From Chara braunii (Eukaryota; Streptophyta; Charophyceae; Charales; Characeae): DNA of 64,000 bases. A program made the translations under genes and the position numbers. This document shows, one piece after another, positions 11,265-23,616 of this stretch; the stretch's first letter is position 1, and every line of letters begins with the position of its first letter. The notes below the pieces were generated by a model that saw only the letters and a program-made list of their open reading frames with translations, was not told where the DNA came from and did no database searches. The stretch is taken from NCBI GenBank assembly GCA_003427395.1, contig BFEA01000520.1, positions 809,046-873,045 on the forward strand, written 5' to 3'.

Positions 11265-12370
11265 GGAGAGGGGAAAAGACAGAGAGACAAACAAAAGACA
11301 AGACCAGGCGAACAGACAGAAACAGACTAGCAGACAAACCAGCCAGATACTCACAGATACACAGTCATGCACAAATACACAGTCATGCACAATCATACAC
11401 AGTCATACACAGTCTGATACTCAGATACACAGATACACGGGCAGACACAGGCGAACACTGTCGATCGGTCAGATAAACAGGCAGATTGGACAGACGAACA
11501 GAATATGCGGACGCAAGGAGACAAAACAGACAGTCTGATGGAGACAAACAGACAGACAAGCAGACAGGCATCCATGGAAAGACAAACAGAGACTTAGCAG
11601 ACAAGCAGATAGACATCAGCAGAAAATCAAAACAGAGACCAACGGGTAAACAGACAGACATCAACAAAACTGTATCAGACAACGGACAAGCGAAATACAG
11701 AATCAAACAGAACAACCTGGTACAGACAAATGAAATATCTGACAAATGGTTTGACACAGACAAATTCAAATGAAAACAGACAGACACAGAGCATAGTGAG
11801 AACACACACAGTGACACCGTGCACACGCAGACGCAGTAACACACACTCAAATACATAGTCACGCTGTGACACACGCACGGTCATAGTCACACACACAGAT
11901 GGAAAGAGGCACGTACACAGACGAAACTGAATGCTCGCACAGGCAGTGTGACATGGTCACAGAAACACCTACACTCGGTCACGAGGTGACGTGGTCAAGC
12001 TGTGAAAGTCACACATTAATACAAACCTAGTGACGACACACAGTCCCGTTGACGCAGACGCTGGGACATACGGATACACTGTGACAGACACAGTCTCACG
12101 GTGAGATAGTCATAGGGTAAACGGTCGCAGCAACTCATACGCAGATAATACAGGTCCTCTGTGTCACACGGTTGAACAGTGACACAGTCACAGTAATACA
12201 TACTCGGTGACGCATATACGCTGTGACACGCACGGGGAGAGACACGGACAGGGACCAGCAAGACTGAGAAAAAGACAAACAGGCAATGGTCATGCACAGA
12301 CACACAGTTACGCAGTCGCGGCAGCAATCGTACATACATAGCAACACACTTACACAGATACGCCGGAGCG
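11265..12370. repeat. Degenerate ACAG/CAGA field merging into GTCACA/TGTGAC field
   Basis: 11265-11790 is eroded CAGACAAA-type repeat. 11790-12370 is eroded GTCACAC/TGTGAC repeat, rich in short palindromes. The open frames on both strands are low-complexity. Confidence 0.75.
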
Positions 12371-12568
12371 CTGGGAGCCAGACAGATAAAAGCAACCTTG
12401 AATGATGTGCTGATGGGGCCCATGGTCGCGAGCGTTGGCTCGTTGTTCCTTGTGTTGCCCTATTTTGATGGATTCTAAGGGCTAATGCGCTCTACCTATA
12501 CTCCTCTACTCGGGCATTCGTGTGATTTCGCAACTTGGTTTTCCTATATACCGTTCACACTCATATTC

Positions 12569-12598
12569 CTTATTATTATTTTTTATTATTATTATTAC

Positions 12599-12652
<54 letters not shown>

Positions 12653-12677
12653 GACTACTACTGTTGTTATTATTATT
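12569..12677. repeat. (TTA)n microsatellite
   Basis: A long near-pure TTA/TAT tract, interrupted by GACTACTACTG near its right end. 12680-13405 shows no gene. A minus-strand TGTCTGATACCCTTATTGG at about 12786 resembles the LTR heads at 5668 and 6928. Confidence 0.95.
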
Positions 12678-13405
12678 CTGGTGGCTTGTGATTCCAGTCG
12701 GCCTCGTGCCCGCCCTAAGTGAAAGACAGGCCTGAATATCTGCTAAAAGCGCTTGCCCCCGCATTTTCCAATAAGGGTATCAGACAGTTGCTCCACACTA
12801 GTTGGTCAAAGTGCAAACTGGGGCTGCGTCCTGGGTCTTTCTAGAAGGAGTCGCTGCGTCAGATAATTGAAACCAGGACAAAGGTTGTTACAACCTGGGC
12901 AAACGTAGCCATTGGGGCTGGCTCATTACAAAGTGGCTGCGAACCACTAGGAACACAACATTGGCACCACATCAGTGCGCAGGCACAAGGTGGCGTGAGC
13001 CGCAGACCGGACAGTTGGGCACTAGCAGGCTATAATTAGGCGTGCTAGGTAGTAAGCATGAGTCCTCACAGGTGGCAAACAGGCACGGACGGCGGGTTGC
13101 TAGTGGTTATGAAGAAGCATGAGGAACAACAAGCATGCGTATGCGTACGTGAATCTGTGGGACATCCAAGGTCCCAGTTGGATGGAAGTGTGCTATGAGT
13201 TTGCATGGACAAATTGTTGAGATACAGCAATTGGGGGAGAGAGAGCTTGTTGAGTGCTGGGTGTCATGGCCATGTTCAAAGAAAGGCAAAATCGGACGGT
13301 GGTCCTGACTAGACCTCTGAGCCCCTGAGTCAGGGTTGTCACGGCCACGACCCCGGGGGTCCGGTGCGGTGGTCCCTTGACCTCGGACCGGGAGGGGTGA
13401 AAAAA

Positions 13406-13448
13406 TGAAATAAAAAATAAAATAAAATAAAATAAAATAAAATAAAAT
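13406..13448. repeat. (AAAAT)n pentanucleotide repeat
   Basis: Seven or eight ATAAA/AAAAT units sit directly before a G run and the G-rich minisatellite. Confidence 0.9.
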
Positions 13449-13559
13449 CGGGGGGGGTGCGCACCGTTGTCGGGCACCCCCTAGCGATTTCTGCTATTTT
13501 GCAGAAAAGTGCCTCCCTGGGCCACCCCGCCGGGGTGCCCCCCCCCCACTGGCGAGCTC

Positions 13560-14095
13560 TTTCGGCGGTGGTCGGGGTCGACTGCGGTGGGTCAGGGTCG
13601 GGGATGTGTGGGTGTGGGGCGCGGGCCTCAGGGTCTGCGTCGGGGTTCGCCGGGGCCGGGGTCGTGGTGGTCGGTTTCGGCATCGGGGCCGGGGCCGAGG
13701 TGCGGGTGAGCGGGGTTCCGCCGGGGTGCGGGTGGTCGGGGTTTCGCCGGGGCGCGGGGTTGGGCGGGGTTTGTCGGGGTGAGGGGCCGGTGGTCGGCGG
13801 GGGTCGGCAGGCCGGGTCGGGGGTCGGGGGTCGGGGTTGCCTACGGGGCGGGGTTCGGGGCCGGTGGTCCTCACGGGGTCGGTGTACCGGGGTCGAGGTT
13901 GCCACCGGGGCGGGGTTCGGGGTTGCCTGCGGGGCGGGGTTCGGGGCCGGTGGTCCTCGCGGGGCTGGTGTACCGGGGGCTGGTGCCGGGAGTCGGGGCC
14001 GGGGGGTCCCATGCGGCGGGGTGCTGGGGGCGGGCGCTGTGGGTCGGGGTTGGGGCTTGGGTGAGCTGGGGCGCTGGGCGGATGGGGTACCGGGC
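13560..14095 (+). repeat. G-rich minisatellite
   Basis: Plus-strand G clusters (GGGGCGGGGTTCGGGG type) recur throughout. A larger unit of about 87 bp is visible: GGGGCCGGTGGTCCTC at about 13856 and 13944, each followed by GGTGTACCGGGG. Several stretches could form G-quadruplexes. A 291-codon Pro-rich minus frame across this interval is a translation of the repeat. Confidence 0.75.
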
Positions 14096-14097
14096 GT

Positions 14098-14545
14098 GAA
14101 TTCCCTGGAGGCCCGGAGGGCGGCGGAGGGGTGTATTAGCCTGTCAGGGCAAGGGCCCTCTCGACGGAGCGGGGGGGGGGGTTGAGGCAGTGTAGGGCTG
14201 CTGTGGCACGACACAACCGGTGTGGGCTGTTGACAGCTGGGGGTCGGTGACTCGGTGCAAGTTGGTGGACGTGTGTGGGCCGTGAGGCGGGGTGTGCTGT
14301 TCCTGCTGGACCTGCTGATGGCCTTGGACCTTGGTGGGTGTGCGGCCTGCGGTTGGGGGCAGGAGCCGGAGGACCGGGGTGGGTGGCGGAATTTCGCAAA
14401 CCACCTACTTTTTTGTTTGGCATAGCGCGAACTTCCCGGAGGCCCGGAGAGCGGCAGAGGGGTGTGTGACAGTGTCAGGCTGTCAGCACTGTCAGGGCAA
14501 GGGTGCTCTGGACGGGGGGGGGCAGGGGTTTCACGCAGTCATGCC
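14098..14545 (+). repeat. Duplicated segment of about 100 bp, two copies 325 bp apart
   Basis: 14105-14190 and 14428-14545 share GGAGGCCCGGAG, GCGG(C/A)(G)GAGGGGTGT, CTGTCAGGGCAAGGG and a GGGGGGG run. The second copy has an extra GTGTCAGG repeat. 14550-15370 is AT-rich and holds nothing I recognise. Confidence 0.6.
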
Positions 14546-15375
14546 TTTGCAGGGTTGTTGTGGCATTATGCACGTTGCATCCAAGGCTATGCACGTTGTT
14601 CCTTTTTCTTTGTTTCAGAAATTTAATTTAGGTTAAGTTTTCTTATGAATCTTATCCACCGTACAGTCCGTACTCTTGTCACTAGTTGTTAGCCAAGGGT
14701 CGAAGGCCCAATGGTACGCACCAGTGTGGCAGACTGGCAGTTGTTGTTATAAATTTTAACGTTCATATTACAGAGTGCATTAGACAAGCATTTGCGCAGG
14801 TTTGCATATCACGATTCACGAGTCAATTGGGGTTTCATAATGCATGGTTACTTAAACTGTGTTTAACTTACACAAACATATTATGCAAGATATACAAAAT
14901 GAAAGCAAAAAAAAAAAAAATCAGAACATCAAGGATTATAGTCTTTATAGATCAATGATCACCATCATTTGCACACTATTATTAGTCATACAGACTCTGA
15001 CTGCAGTTATTATTAATTTCTACACTTAGTAGTAGTTTTTACAGTAAATACTAGTGATTTAATGACAAACAGAATCAAGCATCAATAGGTTCTTCATTAT
15101 CAATTTATCACTAACATCAAACATGTGCATGAGTCATACCAATGATACCACCGCAGTTTCCGCATCAATGGGTTCCCTACGGATTACTAACATAAAACAA
15201 AGTCAAGAACAACTCATAGTGTGATTTGAACAAGAACGAATGCACTCAATAGTAGACAATGCCACAATGGAACTGCATACAATGAAAATCCAAATGAGAC
15301 AAGATGGAACAATGTGAGCGACAGTGCGCAAAGTTGCAAATAACATTATCCCTGAAGTATCCTACAACATAAAAA

Positions 15376-15650
15376 GTGCTACCCAAACATAGAGAGTACA
15401 GGCAGCGAGCATATGAACCTCAGACAGAACAGAAACAAAGTGCCTACAATGCTACTCCTCTAAGGCCGCAACCCGAACATAGAGAGTACAGTGAGCGAGC
15501 ATATGAACCTCAAACACAACAAAAATACAAAGGGCCAAACTCCACGCCGAAAGCTCGATGGTGACGATGCCCATGTAGAAGACCACTCTCTCTCTCAAAC
15601 ACAACAAAAATACAATGGGCCCAACAAAAATAGATATGCCCATGTAGGAA
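15376..15650 (+). repeat. Overlapping short tandem duplications
   Basis: GAGCGAGCATATGAACCTCA-like blocks occur twice about 90 bp apart (15400 and 15495). CAAACACAACAAAAATACAA occurs at about 15512 and 15598, and ATGCCCATGTAG at 15568 and 15637. Confidence 0.6.
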
Positions 15651-15651
15651 A

Positions 15652-18600
15652 CTACTTTCTCTCTCTCTCACTCTCTCTCTCACTCCCAAGCCCCCCCCNC
15701 CCCTCCTCCCCGCCTCCATCATCCCCTATCCCCCCCCCNATCACTCCCCCTATGTCTCTGACTGTCTGCCTCTCTCTCTGATCGTCAGTCCCATCACGAC
15801 GCGGGAATGCAGGGGTCTGTCTCTGAAGTCGCCGAGCCTCTATTGCCAGTAGGACTGTACGAGGCTGTTTGCCTCTGTCAACCGGGGGCCGGGGGACGAA
15901 TGGTTCTAGAGTCGAAGGAGTTAGATGTCCTTGTGCATCGAGTGTTGCGTTGCATCTGAGTCGACGTCCTCCAGGATCAGATCCATCCGCCATGCGTGCT
16001 GGTCGAGATCCATGCGCCATGCGTGCAGGTCGAGATCCATACGCCAGGCGTGCAGGTCGAGATTCATCCGGTCTATAATCGGAGTCACCCGGGTCGTCGA
16101 CCCCCGCCAACTCGCCAGTCGGGTTGTCAGAACTGTCATCGTGTACAATGGTGAAAACACCTCGTCTCTTCTCCCCACGACCAGCCCCCTCGGCATGGTT
16201 GCGTCGCTCGTCCGCTGCGGTGCCGGAGCCGTCATGCACACGTGACAATCTGCGTGAACCACCTCCGTCACCTGGCTGTCTGTCCTCCAGTCCACCACCA
16301 TGTGCAACAACCTCCTCGTCCTGAGTGTGACCATGCACCGACTCCCTGGGTGCGGTGCCACGACGAATCCAATGCTGTGAAGACTTCCCGTGTCCGCCCT
16401 TATTCCTTGCTTGCAACATACAAGCCTTCACCACCCTGGTGAAGGCAACATCTGATGTCTTCGTGGCCAGCCGTCTGCCATGCTGGTCCTCGTACTCGCG
16501 CATCGTTCCATGGCAACGACTGTCGACAGCGCCGATGGAACGTGTTCCAAATGGCACATCTGTCATACCGCATGCGCTCCTCCCTGTCGCGGTTCTGCCA
16601 TCGACTAGTGCTGCTATCCCCCGGTCGCAAAAACACGATGCTGCATACCCTGACACAGGTGGGTCATACCCCCTACGCATGAGCTCCTCCCTGCCGCTCC
16701 TCCCTACCGCCCCTCATGCCTCATGTGGTGCAGAATCCATGAGCGTGGTAGGCCTGTCACCTGTGCGACCAGCAACCGACGAAGCTTGTGTAACGTCCTT
16801 CGCAGGCTCTGCGTGGCCCGCACTGGTCGGAGGTTGTCCTGATCGACCCTACCGCATGCGCTCCTCCCTGTCGCGGTTCTGCCATTGACTAGTGTTGCTA
16901 TCCCCCGGTCGTAAAAAGACGATGCTGCCAACCCTTACACAGGTGGGCCAAACCCCCCCGCATGAGCTCCTCCCTGCTGCTCCTCCCTACCGCCCCTCCA
17001 TGCCTCATATGGTGCAGAATCCATGCGCGTGGTAGGTCTGTCACCAGTGCGATCGACAACCGACGAAGCTGGTGTAACGTACTTCGTAGGCTCTGCGTGG
17101 CCCGCACTGGTCGGAGGTTGTCCTGATCGACCCTCTCCACCCGTGGTCGTCGATGGTGCTCCCACACAAGGATCCTCTCCAAGTCCACCCAATGACGCAC
17201 CCTGTCGCGCGCCGCTGTCAGAAGACACTCCGTCCAAAGAGTCAGCGAGGCTGCGGTGTGCGGAGCTACGCCCGTCCCTCGTATGTGGCAGACCTCTGTG
17301 GCATGTCGTGGTCTAGGCCAAGCCTAGAGCGACCTCGTGGGGTTTCCCCACCTGAAATACGGATGGTGTCGCAGAGGGCATGGCAGACAATATCATATCT
17401 CCATCGAACTCGTCAAACCCTTTGTCTCCTACGGGGCGGGCGGGCCCACCCTCGAGGCCACGGGGCGGTGCGAGCGGCAACGATGGTGGAATAAGCGTGT
17501 CTGCACCAAAGATGCCGTCGAGCGTCATGCCCATGCCCACCATGTCGCCTATGAGAGGAAGACTCCCTTCGGGGCACGCGAGGCCGACATCCTCGTCTCT
17601 TGCGTCAAGGGTGCTCCCACCATCGGGGCAAGGGGTCACACGTCCGGCAATGAAGGTGAAATGAGGGTGCGGATGTTGGGTAGCGCGTCGAATGTTAAAC
17701 CTATGGAGAGGAGGTCAGCAGTTCGAGGAAGACTGCCGGTGGGGTGAGAGAGGTGAACATCCCCGTGTCCTAGGCCCACTGTCGCTGGGGTGATCTCGCC
17801 ATCCTCCAAATGGGGAATAACTGTGTGGGGAAGCATGTCGACGGATGCGCGCCCGGGCGGTCCCTGCACATGTCCCGACCGTTTGATGGTAGACACTCCT
17901 GCAACATTTGTGTCTGGTAGTCCACTCGCCTGTACGGCGCGATGATCTATGTTCGTCATCGGTGCAGTGGGACATCCTAAGGACATAGCCTCCATCACCT
18001 CCATGCACATGCCGGCCTCGTCCGTACCACCACCAAGCACTAGACTGCGTGGAAATGCAACTGCGTCCTGCTCTGCGCCATGAACAGGACGTGCGTCCTC
18101 CTGTGCCGCATCGGCAGCCAGATGTGTCTCCCGCACCAAGCCGGCGGGTGACGGTTGTTGCTCATCGACGGGCCCATCACTCATGGAGTCCTCGGAAACA
18201 GGGATAAACTTAGACCATCGGCTCGTGGACGAACGATGGGGGGGAGGGTCCCGTGGCGTTGCCGCACACGATCGACAATCGAATGCGTCCTCTTCGGCCC
18301 GTGCCGCAAGCGTATGAGGCGAGGTCTCGAGCCATGCGGGGGACTAGCGTGTCCACTCCTGCTGCCTCCGTCGTGATGCTGTCGATAACGTGCACGCCCG
18401 CATGCTGCTCGACGTCCATAGCCACGTCCGTACACGTATCCTTCAGCGATGCTTCGGTGTCCTCTTCCTGTGCGCCGCCTCCACCGTCGACAACGTCTAA
18501 TCCTCCACCATCACCTACTGCATCTCGTGGTGCAACAACAACTCTTCCACCAGTGCCATTACCCCGTCTCAGCGATCGAGGACCACGACCGTCGCCCGCT

Positions 18601-18791
18601 CCATCATCACCGTCGTCATCATCGGAACGGTCGTCGTCCGGCCTGCCGTCGTCGTCTTCGGCTCCCGACATGACGGTACAGAAGAAATCCTCGTCGTCAC
18701 TATTGGAGATGTGATACAAAAAATCTCCCCCGTCCCAATGCTGTCGAGGGAAACGAACAAGGTCGACCTCCGCCTCATCACGCCTCATCAC
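15652..18791 (-). pseudogene. Long low-complexity C-terminal tail of a hAT transposase (decayed)
   Basis: Minus-strand frames of 193, 182, 108 and 342 codons follow the transposase. They are Gly/Asp/Arg/Pro-rich and include an acidic segment (DDDRSDDDDGDDGAGDGRG). In the 342-codon frame a nine-residue repeat (ESRPARLAY/GSRPARMAH/GSRPARMAD) is coded by a 27 bp minisatellite at 15972-16070. They lie in different frames, so the region is frameshifted. The join to the transposase sits at a 10 bp tandem duplication (18774-18793). Long disordered tails like this are, from memory, common in hAT-like predictions of Chara. Alternatively part of it could be a separate element inserted downstream. Two Ns (15699, 15739) lie in its distal part. 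Confidence 0.4.
16569..17134 (-). repeat. 283 bp tandem duplication inside the hAT tail
   Basis: ACCGCATGCGCTCCTCCCTG occurs at 16569 and 16852. The following 283 bp repeat with few differences, through GGTTGTCCTGATCGACCCT at about 16831-16850 and 17115-17133. On the minus strand both copies encode DQDNLRPVRATQSLR and ILHHMRH. Confidence 0.85.
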
Positions 18792-21244
18792 GCCTGATCC
18801 ACGTCCACATCCCCCGCGCCCACCTCGTCCACGACCACAACGTCCCCCCGCCCACCACGCCCGCCGTGACCCCGAACGCGTCCACGTCGTCTCTTGTCCG
18901 ATTGGACAAGGCGGCGCTCGGTGCCCATGCGAGAAACATTACGCATCCGTTCCCTCACCACACGCATCTCCTCCTGTGTGGCTGCCAATCTCGCTCCGCT
19001 CCCCCCAACAAGATGCTGGTTAGTGGGCAACTCGTCCTCCAAATGCTGCCAATAGTGTACCCACTTCCCGAATTGATCGGGTCTGTCATGAGGAGCGTCT
19101 TCGGTCAGAGATGGACGGTCGGGAAGACGGAGGTTCCAATGGCACCGCACGAGCTTTTCGGCCCGTCCAACCTTCAACCTGTTGCGAGTCTTCGAGTGGA
19201 TGAAACTCCAACGGGACTAAGCTCTCTCACAGGGCGACGCTGTCATCCAAACCCGCAAGATCCTCATGGCGAAGTATGCAGTGTGTGGAAAACTGCGCGA
19301 CTTCGATTCCCAAAAACTGGACGGGTGCTCGTAGCTCCTCATCGCTCTATCCATCGTAGCATTATCGAAAGGTCTCTCCCTTGCATGAAACTTGTCGATC
19401 GCAGTGAGCACCTCGATGTGCTGCGGAGATCGCTCGGGGTAGTCAAACTGAACCAAAGCGGCAACCAACCCCTGCTGCATCACATCGTCGTCCGGCAGGG
19501 TGGTGTTCCGAACCTCAAGATCCAGCATCATGGCCGCTATGTGCGCCGGAGTACGGAACATGGTGCGCCGCCCGTCGAAAACCTCAAGGATCTCATCCTG
19601 CTTTGACGTGGTGAGGGAGTCGCACGGGGTAAGACAGGATGCGATCATTATCTCATACCGACGCAGAACCTTGCTGATCTGCCGTATGTTACTGTCCAGC
19701 ATCTGCAGCATGTCCATCACTGGGTTCATGAACCTACACAATCGCCTCAAATCCTCCCGCCATGGAGGAGACCCCGCACATGCTGTGATCTCGGCGACAT
19801 CCTGGCCGACCTTCCGCGTGGCCCAAACAGTGTTGCGCCACGGGTCCTCGGTAACAACCTGCATGAGATGGGTCTGCTTATCCAACAATCTCCTCATCAT
19901 GATGACGTTGGTGCTGAAACGTGTCTTTGTGGGCAGCAACAACTTCAATTTCGTCTTCGTCTCCAAAGCCTCACGTGTGTGATTGTGGCGATTGAAAAAC
20001 TTGGTAACGAGCCGTGCCTGAGCAATGGGTGATGCCACCCAACCAATCGACCCGATGTCCTCCAGGATAAGGTCCATAACATGTGCCACGCACGGAATCC
20101 AGAAAATGTGTTTGACGCTTTCGTCTTCTTCGAATATCTGCATGGCGGACACGTTCACACCCGCGGAATCCGTGACGAATGTCGTGATGTCGTTGAGCTG
20201 GATATCGAGGGTCTTCAGCCTGTGCAACCATGCCTTTGCCAATGCTGCCGCATCCTTCTTCCCCCGCATGACATCAGTGGCAAGATATGCGGGTCCCCTC
20301 TTTGTACCGACAAGGTAGTTGCACAATGTCTAACCACGGATGTTTGTCCAACCATCTGTCATAATAGTGCAACCACTCTGACGCGAGGTATCGAGCACCG
20401 GTCTCACACATCGCTGCACCTCTGCATCCAGCTCGCCCAACAACGTCGTGTGAACCATGTAATAAGTCGGGGGTTTAGGCATGGGAGCCCCGGGGACCCC
20501 AGGAGGGATGATGACTGTGAACATACGTCTGAAGCTTTCAAGCTTCACGCAGTTAAATGGCATGCCGCTCTCCACGATGAACCGCATGATCGTCATGTGC
20601 CATGCACGCTCTCTAGGGTCAGAATAATATGAGGTGACTGCCAGCTGCTTGTATGTGCCACTCCCTCGTGTGCCACTCCCTCGTGCGACCGTGCCAGAGC
20701 CACTCATGTCAAACAAACCGACTGGACTCGCTGGTGTGGCGGCCTGTGGGAGTGGAATGTTGCGTAGCCGCTCCATGGGATCCAAGTGCTCCGTGAGGAC
20801 ACCAGCGAATGTGGGGGCAGTCTTGGCAGCTTGAGTGGGCGAGGAATCAGACACAGGAATCGGTGGAGGCGGACCCGCGCCCTCTGCCGCCTGAGTCGAT
20901 GGTGGATGCGTGTGAGCCGCAGTCCCCTGTACGTCCTGGTATGATGGTAGATGGGAGTGAGTCCCTCTCGAAGGGGCAGCTGGACGCGGAGGACGAGGAG
21001 GAAACCACCGGGACGTGGGTACCGCGCATGTGCCCTGTGCCGCCCGGCAGTCAGCCGCTGCCAAAGAAGGAGCTGAGCGTGAGGTCGAGGTGGAGACCAC
21101 CAAAACGTGGTTGCCGCGGCTGTACCTCGGACAACCGCAAGAGGTACTCTCGGGGCAAGCGATGCTATGGCCGCGACAATCGTGAACATAGGATGCAGTC
21201 CAGCCGAAGTACTCGGTCCCTCCACCGACGGCACCACGGTCCAT
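18788..21244 (-). pseudogene. hAT-family transposase, catalytic and dimerisation regions, with two nonsense codons
   Basis: A single minus-strand frame runs from 21244 to 18788 with two TAG codons (20332-20330 and 19219-19217), about 818 codons. From the N-terminal end it has a Pro/Ser-rich linker, then the DUF659-type motif TIMTDGWTNIRG, interrupted at once by TAG and continuing LCNYLVGTKRG. Then come FVTDSAGVN and WIPCVAHVMDLILEDIG (the D...CxxH region of hAT catalytic cores), the helical region, and the C-terminal hAT block FPHTAYFAMRILRVWM...SPCER [TAG] ...FIHSKTRNRL...LVRCHWNLRL. Such enzymes cut and paste DNA in the nucleus by binding terminal inverted repeats. The first TAG fits a CAG>TAG change and the second a TGG>TAG change, so the copy looks recently disabled. 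Terminal inverted repeats and the 8 bp target duplication were not located. Confidence 0.85.
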
Positions 21245-21494
21245 CCAAGTATCACTGGTGGGACTACACCGGCCGATGGTCCTCCCGCCACAGGTGCCGG
21301 AACCGGTGTGCCGACTGCAGGTCGAGACGGTGTAACTACCGGCCCTGCCTCACTAGCAAGCGACCGGCGAGGCTCCAGGGCCTCGGGTAATGAAAGTGTC
21401 GGCCACTGGAATGCTGGGGCACCAAGAGGGAACCTCTTCAACTCCTCAATTGAGGCAACAAACTCCTTCAGACACTTGTCCATGTTCTTCGCTC

Positions 21495-21881
21495 TTATGT
21501 TGTAATACACAGCAGGAGTCCCGTCGGGGATCTGAACTCCTTGCTTTTGAAGAAATGTTCCTTTGTTTCTCTACCTCCCCCACAAATGGATTTACCGTAC
21601 AATCTGCAGATACATCGCCGACCACTCTTCCTCCCCACCGCCGTCTCCGGGCACAAGTATCGGCCACGTGCAACAAAATGCCACACGGGGTCGTCGCGTT
21701 TGACATCCACAACAGGATCAATCTTGAATGGAGAATTAAAAGTTTTTGAGTTGTGTCCCTTTCTTGTACCACTCTCATTTGTCACCGTGGCCTGGTCGGG
21801 GGCCACATGCTCCTTGCCAGCATTCCGCGACATGTTGTCACAACCACTGAGTGTGATAGCGAAATGCCACGAAGCGTACAT
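21495..21881 (-). pseudogene. BED-type zinc finger N-terminal part of the hAT transposase
   Basis: The minus-strand frame carries DPVWHFVARG, a CIC pair after a basic stretch (RKSGRR), then GGGRETKEHF. This is the spacing of a BED finger (aromatic, Cys pair, then His), though one Cys seems displaced. BED fingers bind transposon ends. It is frameshifted against the linker that follows (frame starting at 21510: AVYYNIRAKNMDKCLKEF) and against the catalytic frame. An intron ending at GTTCAG near 21528 is an alternative to frameshift decay. Confidence 0.55.
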
Positions 21882-22097
21882 GCATCACGATAGACAGCAG
21901 TGACTTCAAATAAATGAATCGATGGTGAAGCAGTAGGACTGAATGACAAGGACAAAGCACAAAATGACAATAGCAAAACAAAAACAAAAATAAAAAAGCA
22001 AACCACTTACTGCTTTTCCACACCTTCAATTCCTACCCACGCATGGCCGCTACGGTCTCTACCCCTTCCCCACCAAACCCACAAAAGCTTTAAGCCC

Positions 22098-23083
22098 TTT
22101 TTTTTTTTTTTTTTTTTGGAAGTTGGGTTTGCCCAACTTTGCAGTTTCCCACGTTTACACCTCTTAGAGCCCTTAGGGGCCTGACTAACCCACCCATATA
22201 GCACCCTATCCCCACCAAGCCCGATCGACCTTCAAAACGTTTGTATTTTTTTTTTGGGGGGGGGAAGCCGAGTTTACCGTTTCCCGCTTTTGCACCCCTC
22301 AGGGCTCTTAGCCCCTCGTTACCCCACCCTCCAAGCTCACAAAACCTCTAAGAATTTAGGAACCACCTTTTTTTTTTTTTTTTTTGGAAGTTGGGTTTGC
22401 CCAACTTTGCAGTTTCCCGCGTTTACACCCCTTAGGGCCCTTAGGGGCCGAACTAACCCACCCATATAGCACCCCATCCCCACCAAGCCTGGTGCACCTT
22501 CAAGTCGTTTGTATTTTTTATTTTTTTTTGGGGAAGCTGGGTTTACCGTTTTCCGCTATGCAACCCTTAGGGCTCTTGGCCCCTCGTTACCCCACCCCCC
22601 AAGTCCACAAAACCTTTAAGAATTTAGAAACCTTTTATTTTTTATTATTTTTTTTTGGAAGTTGGGTTTGCCCAACTTTGCAATTTTTCGCGTTTACACC
22701 CTTTAGGGCCCTTAGGGACCTGACTAACCTACCCATATAGCACCCCATCCCCACCAAGCCCGGTCCACCTTTACGCCGTTTGTTTTTTTTTTTGGGGGGT
22801 GGGGGGAGTCGGGTTTACCGTTTCCCGCTTTTGCACCCCTTAGGGCTCTTGGCCCCTCGTTACCCCAACCCCCAAGCCCACAAAACCTCTAAGAATTTAG
22901 GATCCCTTTGTTTTTTTTTTTTTTTTTTGGAAGTTCGGTTTGCCCAACTTTGCTGTTACCCGCGTTTACACCTCTTAGGGCCCTTAGGGGCCTGACTAAC
23001 CCACCCATATAGCACCCCATCCCCACCAAGCCCGGTTCACCTTTAAGGCGTTTGTATTTTTTTTTTTTTTTTTCGGAAGCCGG
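22098..23083. repeat. Tandem repeat of alternating half-units, each headed by a T run
   Basis: Two related half-units alternate. Half A (about 150 bp) begins T-run, GGAAGTTGGGTTTGCCCAAC. Half B (about 120 bp) begins T-run, GGGGAAGC(C/T)GRGTTTACCG. T runs begin near 22098, 22246, 22369, 22512, 22640, 22784, 22911 and 23058. Both halves share TTTACACC/TTTGCACCCC, TTAGGGC and CCCC blocks, so B is an old duplicate of A. The last half B is cut after GGAAGCCGG by the LTR retrotransposon at 23084. Read on the minus strand each half ends in poly-A. 21882-22097 holds nothing I recognise. Confidence 0.8.
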
Positions 23084-23290
23084 TGTCGGGACTGGTGAGT
23101 CCGGAATAACTTCCCATCACTCAAGAGACTGAATACGGACGAACTGTGCACAACAGAGAAATCTGGAGTGAGGCGGCAGGAGAGAGAAAAGACAAAAGAT
23201 TAGGCCACAGGAGGGAGTGATGTACTGGGGTGAAAACCATAGGAGGAGAAAACCAGCAACGGCACGAGAATAAGCGTAGGAGCAGGGGCA

Positions 23291-23296
23291 TATAAG
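23291..23296 (+). promoter_or_regulatory. TATA-like box in the 5' LTR
   Basis: GGCATATAAGACG is conserved in both LTRs (44263-44268 in the 3' copy) within a less conserved context. It lies only about 200 bp into the LTR, so it could be a promoter only if U3 is very short. A start nearer 26.9 kb is an alternative. Confidence 0.2.
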
Positions 23297-23616
23297 ACGT
23301 AGCATGAGGCGAGGACGGTCGTTGGAATGCAATAAAAACTAAGGCCAAATAACCCTTGAACCAGCAAATGCAGCACGACAGGGATAAAAGAATGAGGAAG
23401 TCGAGAGTTGGATGACCCCGGGGCCGTGGGAAGCTAAAGAATGAGGGGCCAACGTGGGGCCCATGACCAAAGAAATTGGCGCGCACAAGGCGCAAGAAAA
23501 GACAAGGGAGAGGGGTCGCCATGGGCGGCAAAACGCCCAAGGGACGTGGGACACCTCGGGGAAAGGTACCTGGGGCCACGTGGGACTAAGTAAAAATAAT
23601 GGCATCCGGGGCGAAT

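Noticed and set aside
13339-14214. 291-codon Pro/Arg-rich minus-strand frame and 242-codon Gly-rich plus-strand frame
   Set aside because: Both are translations of the G-rich minisatellite; a repeat without AT-rich codons has few stops on either strand.
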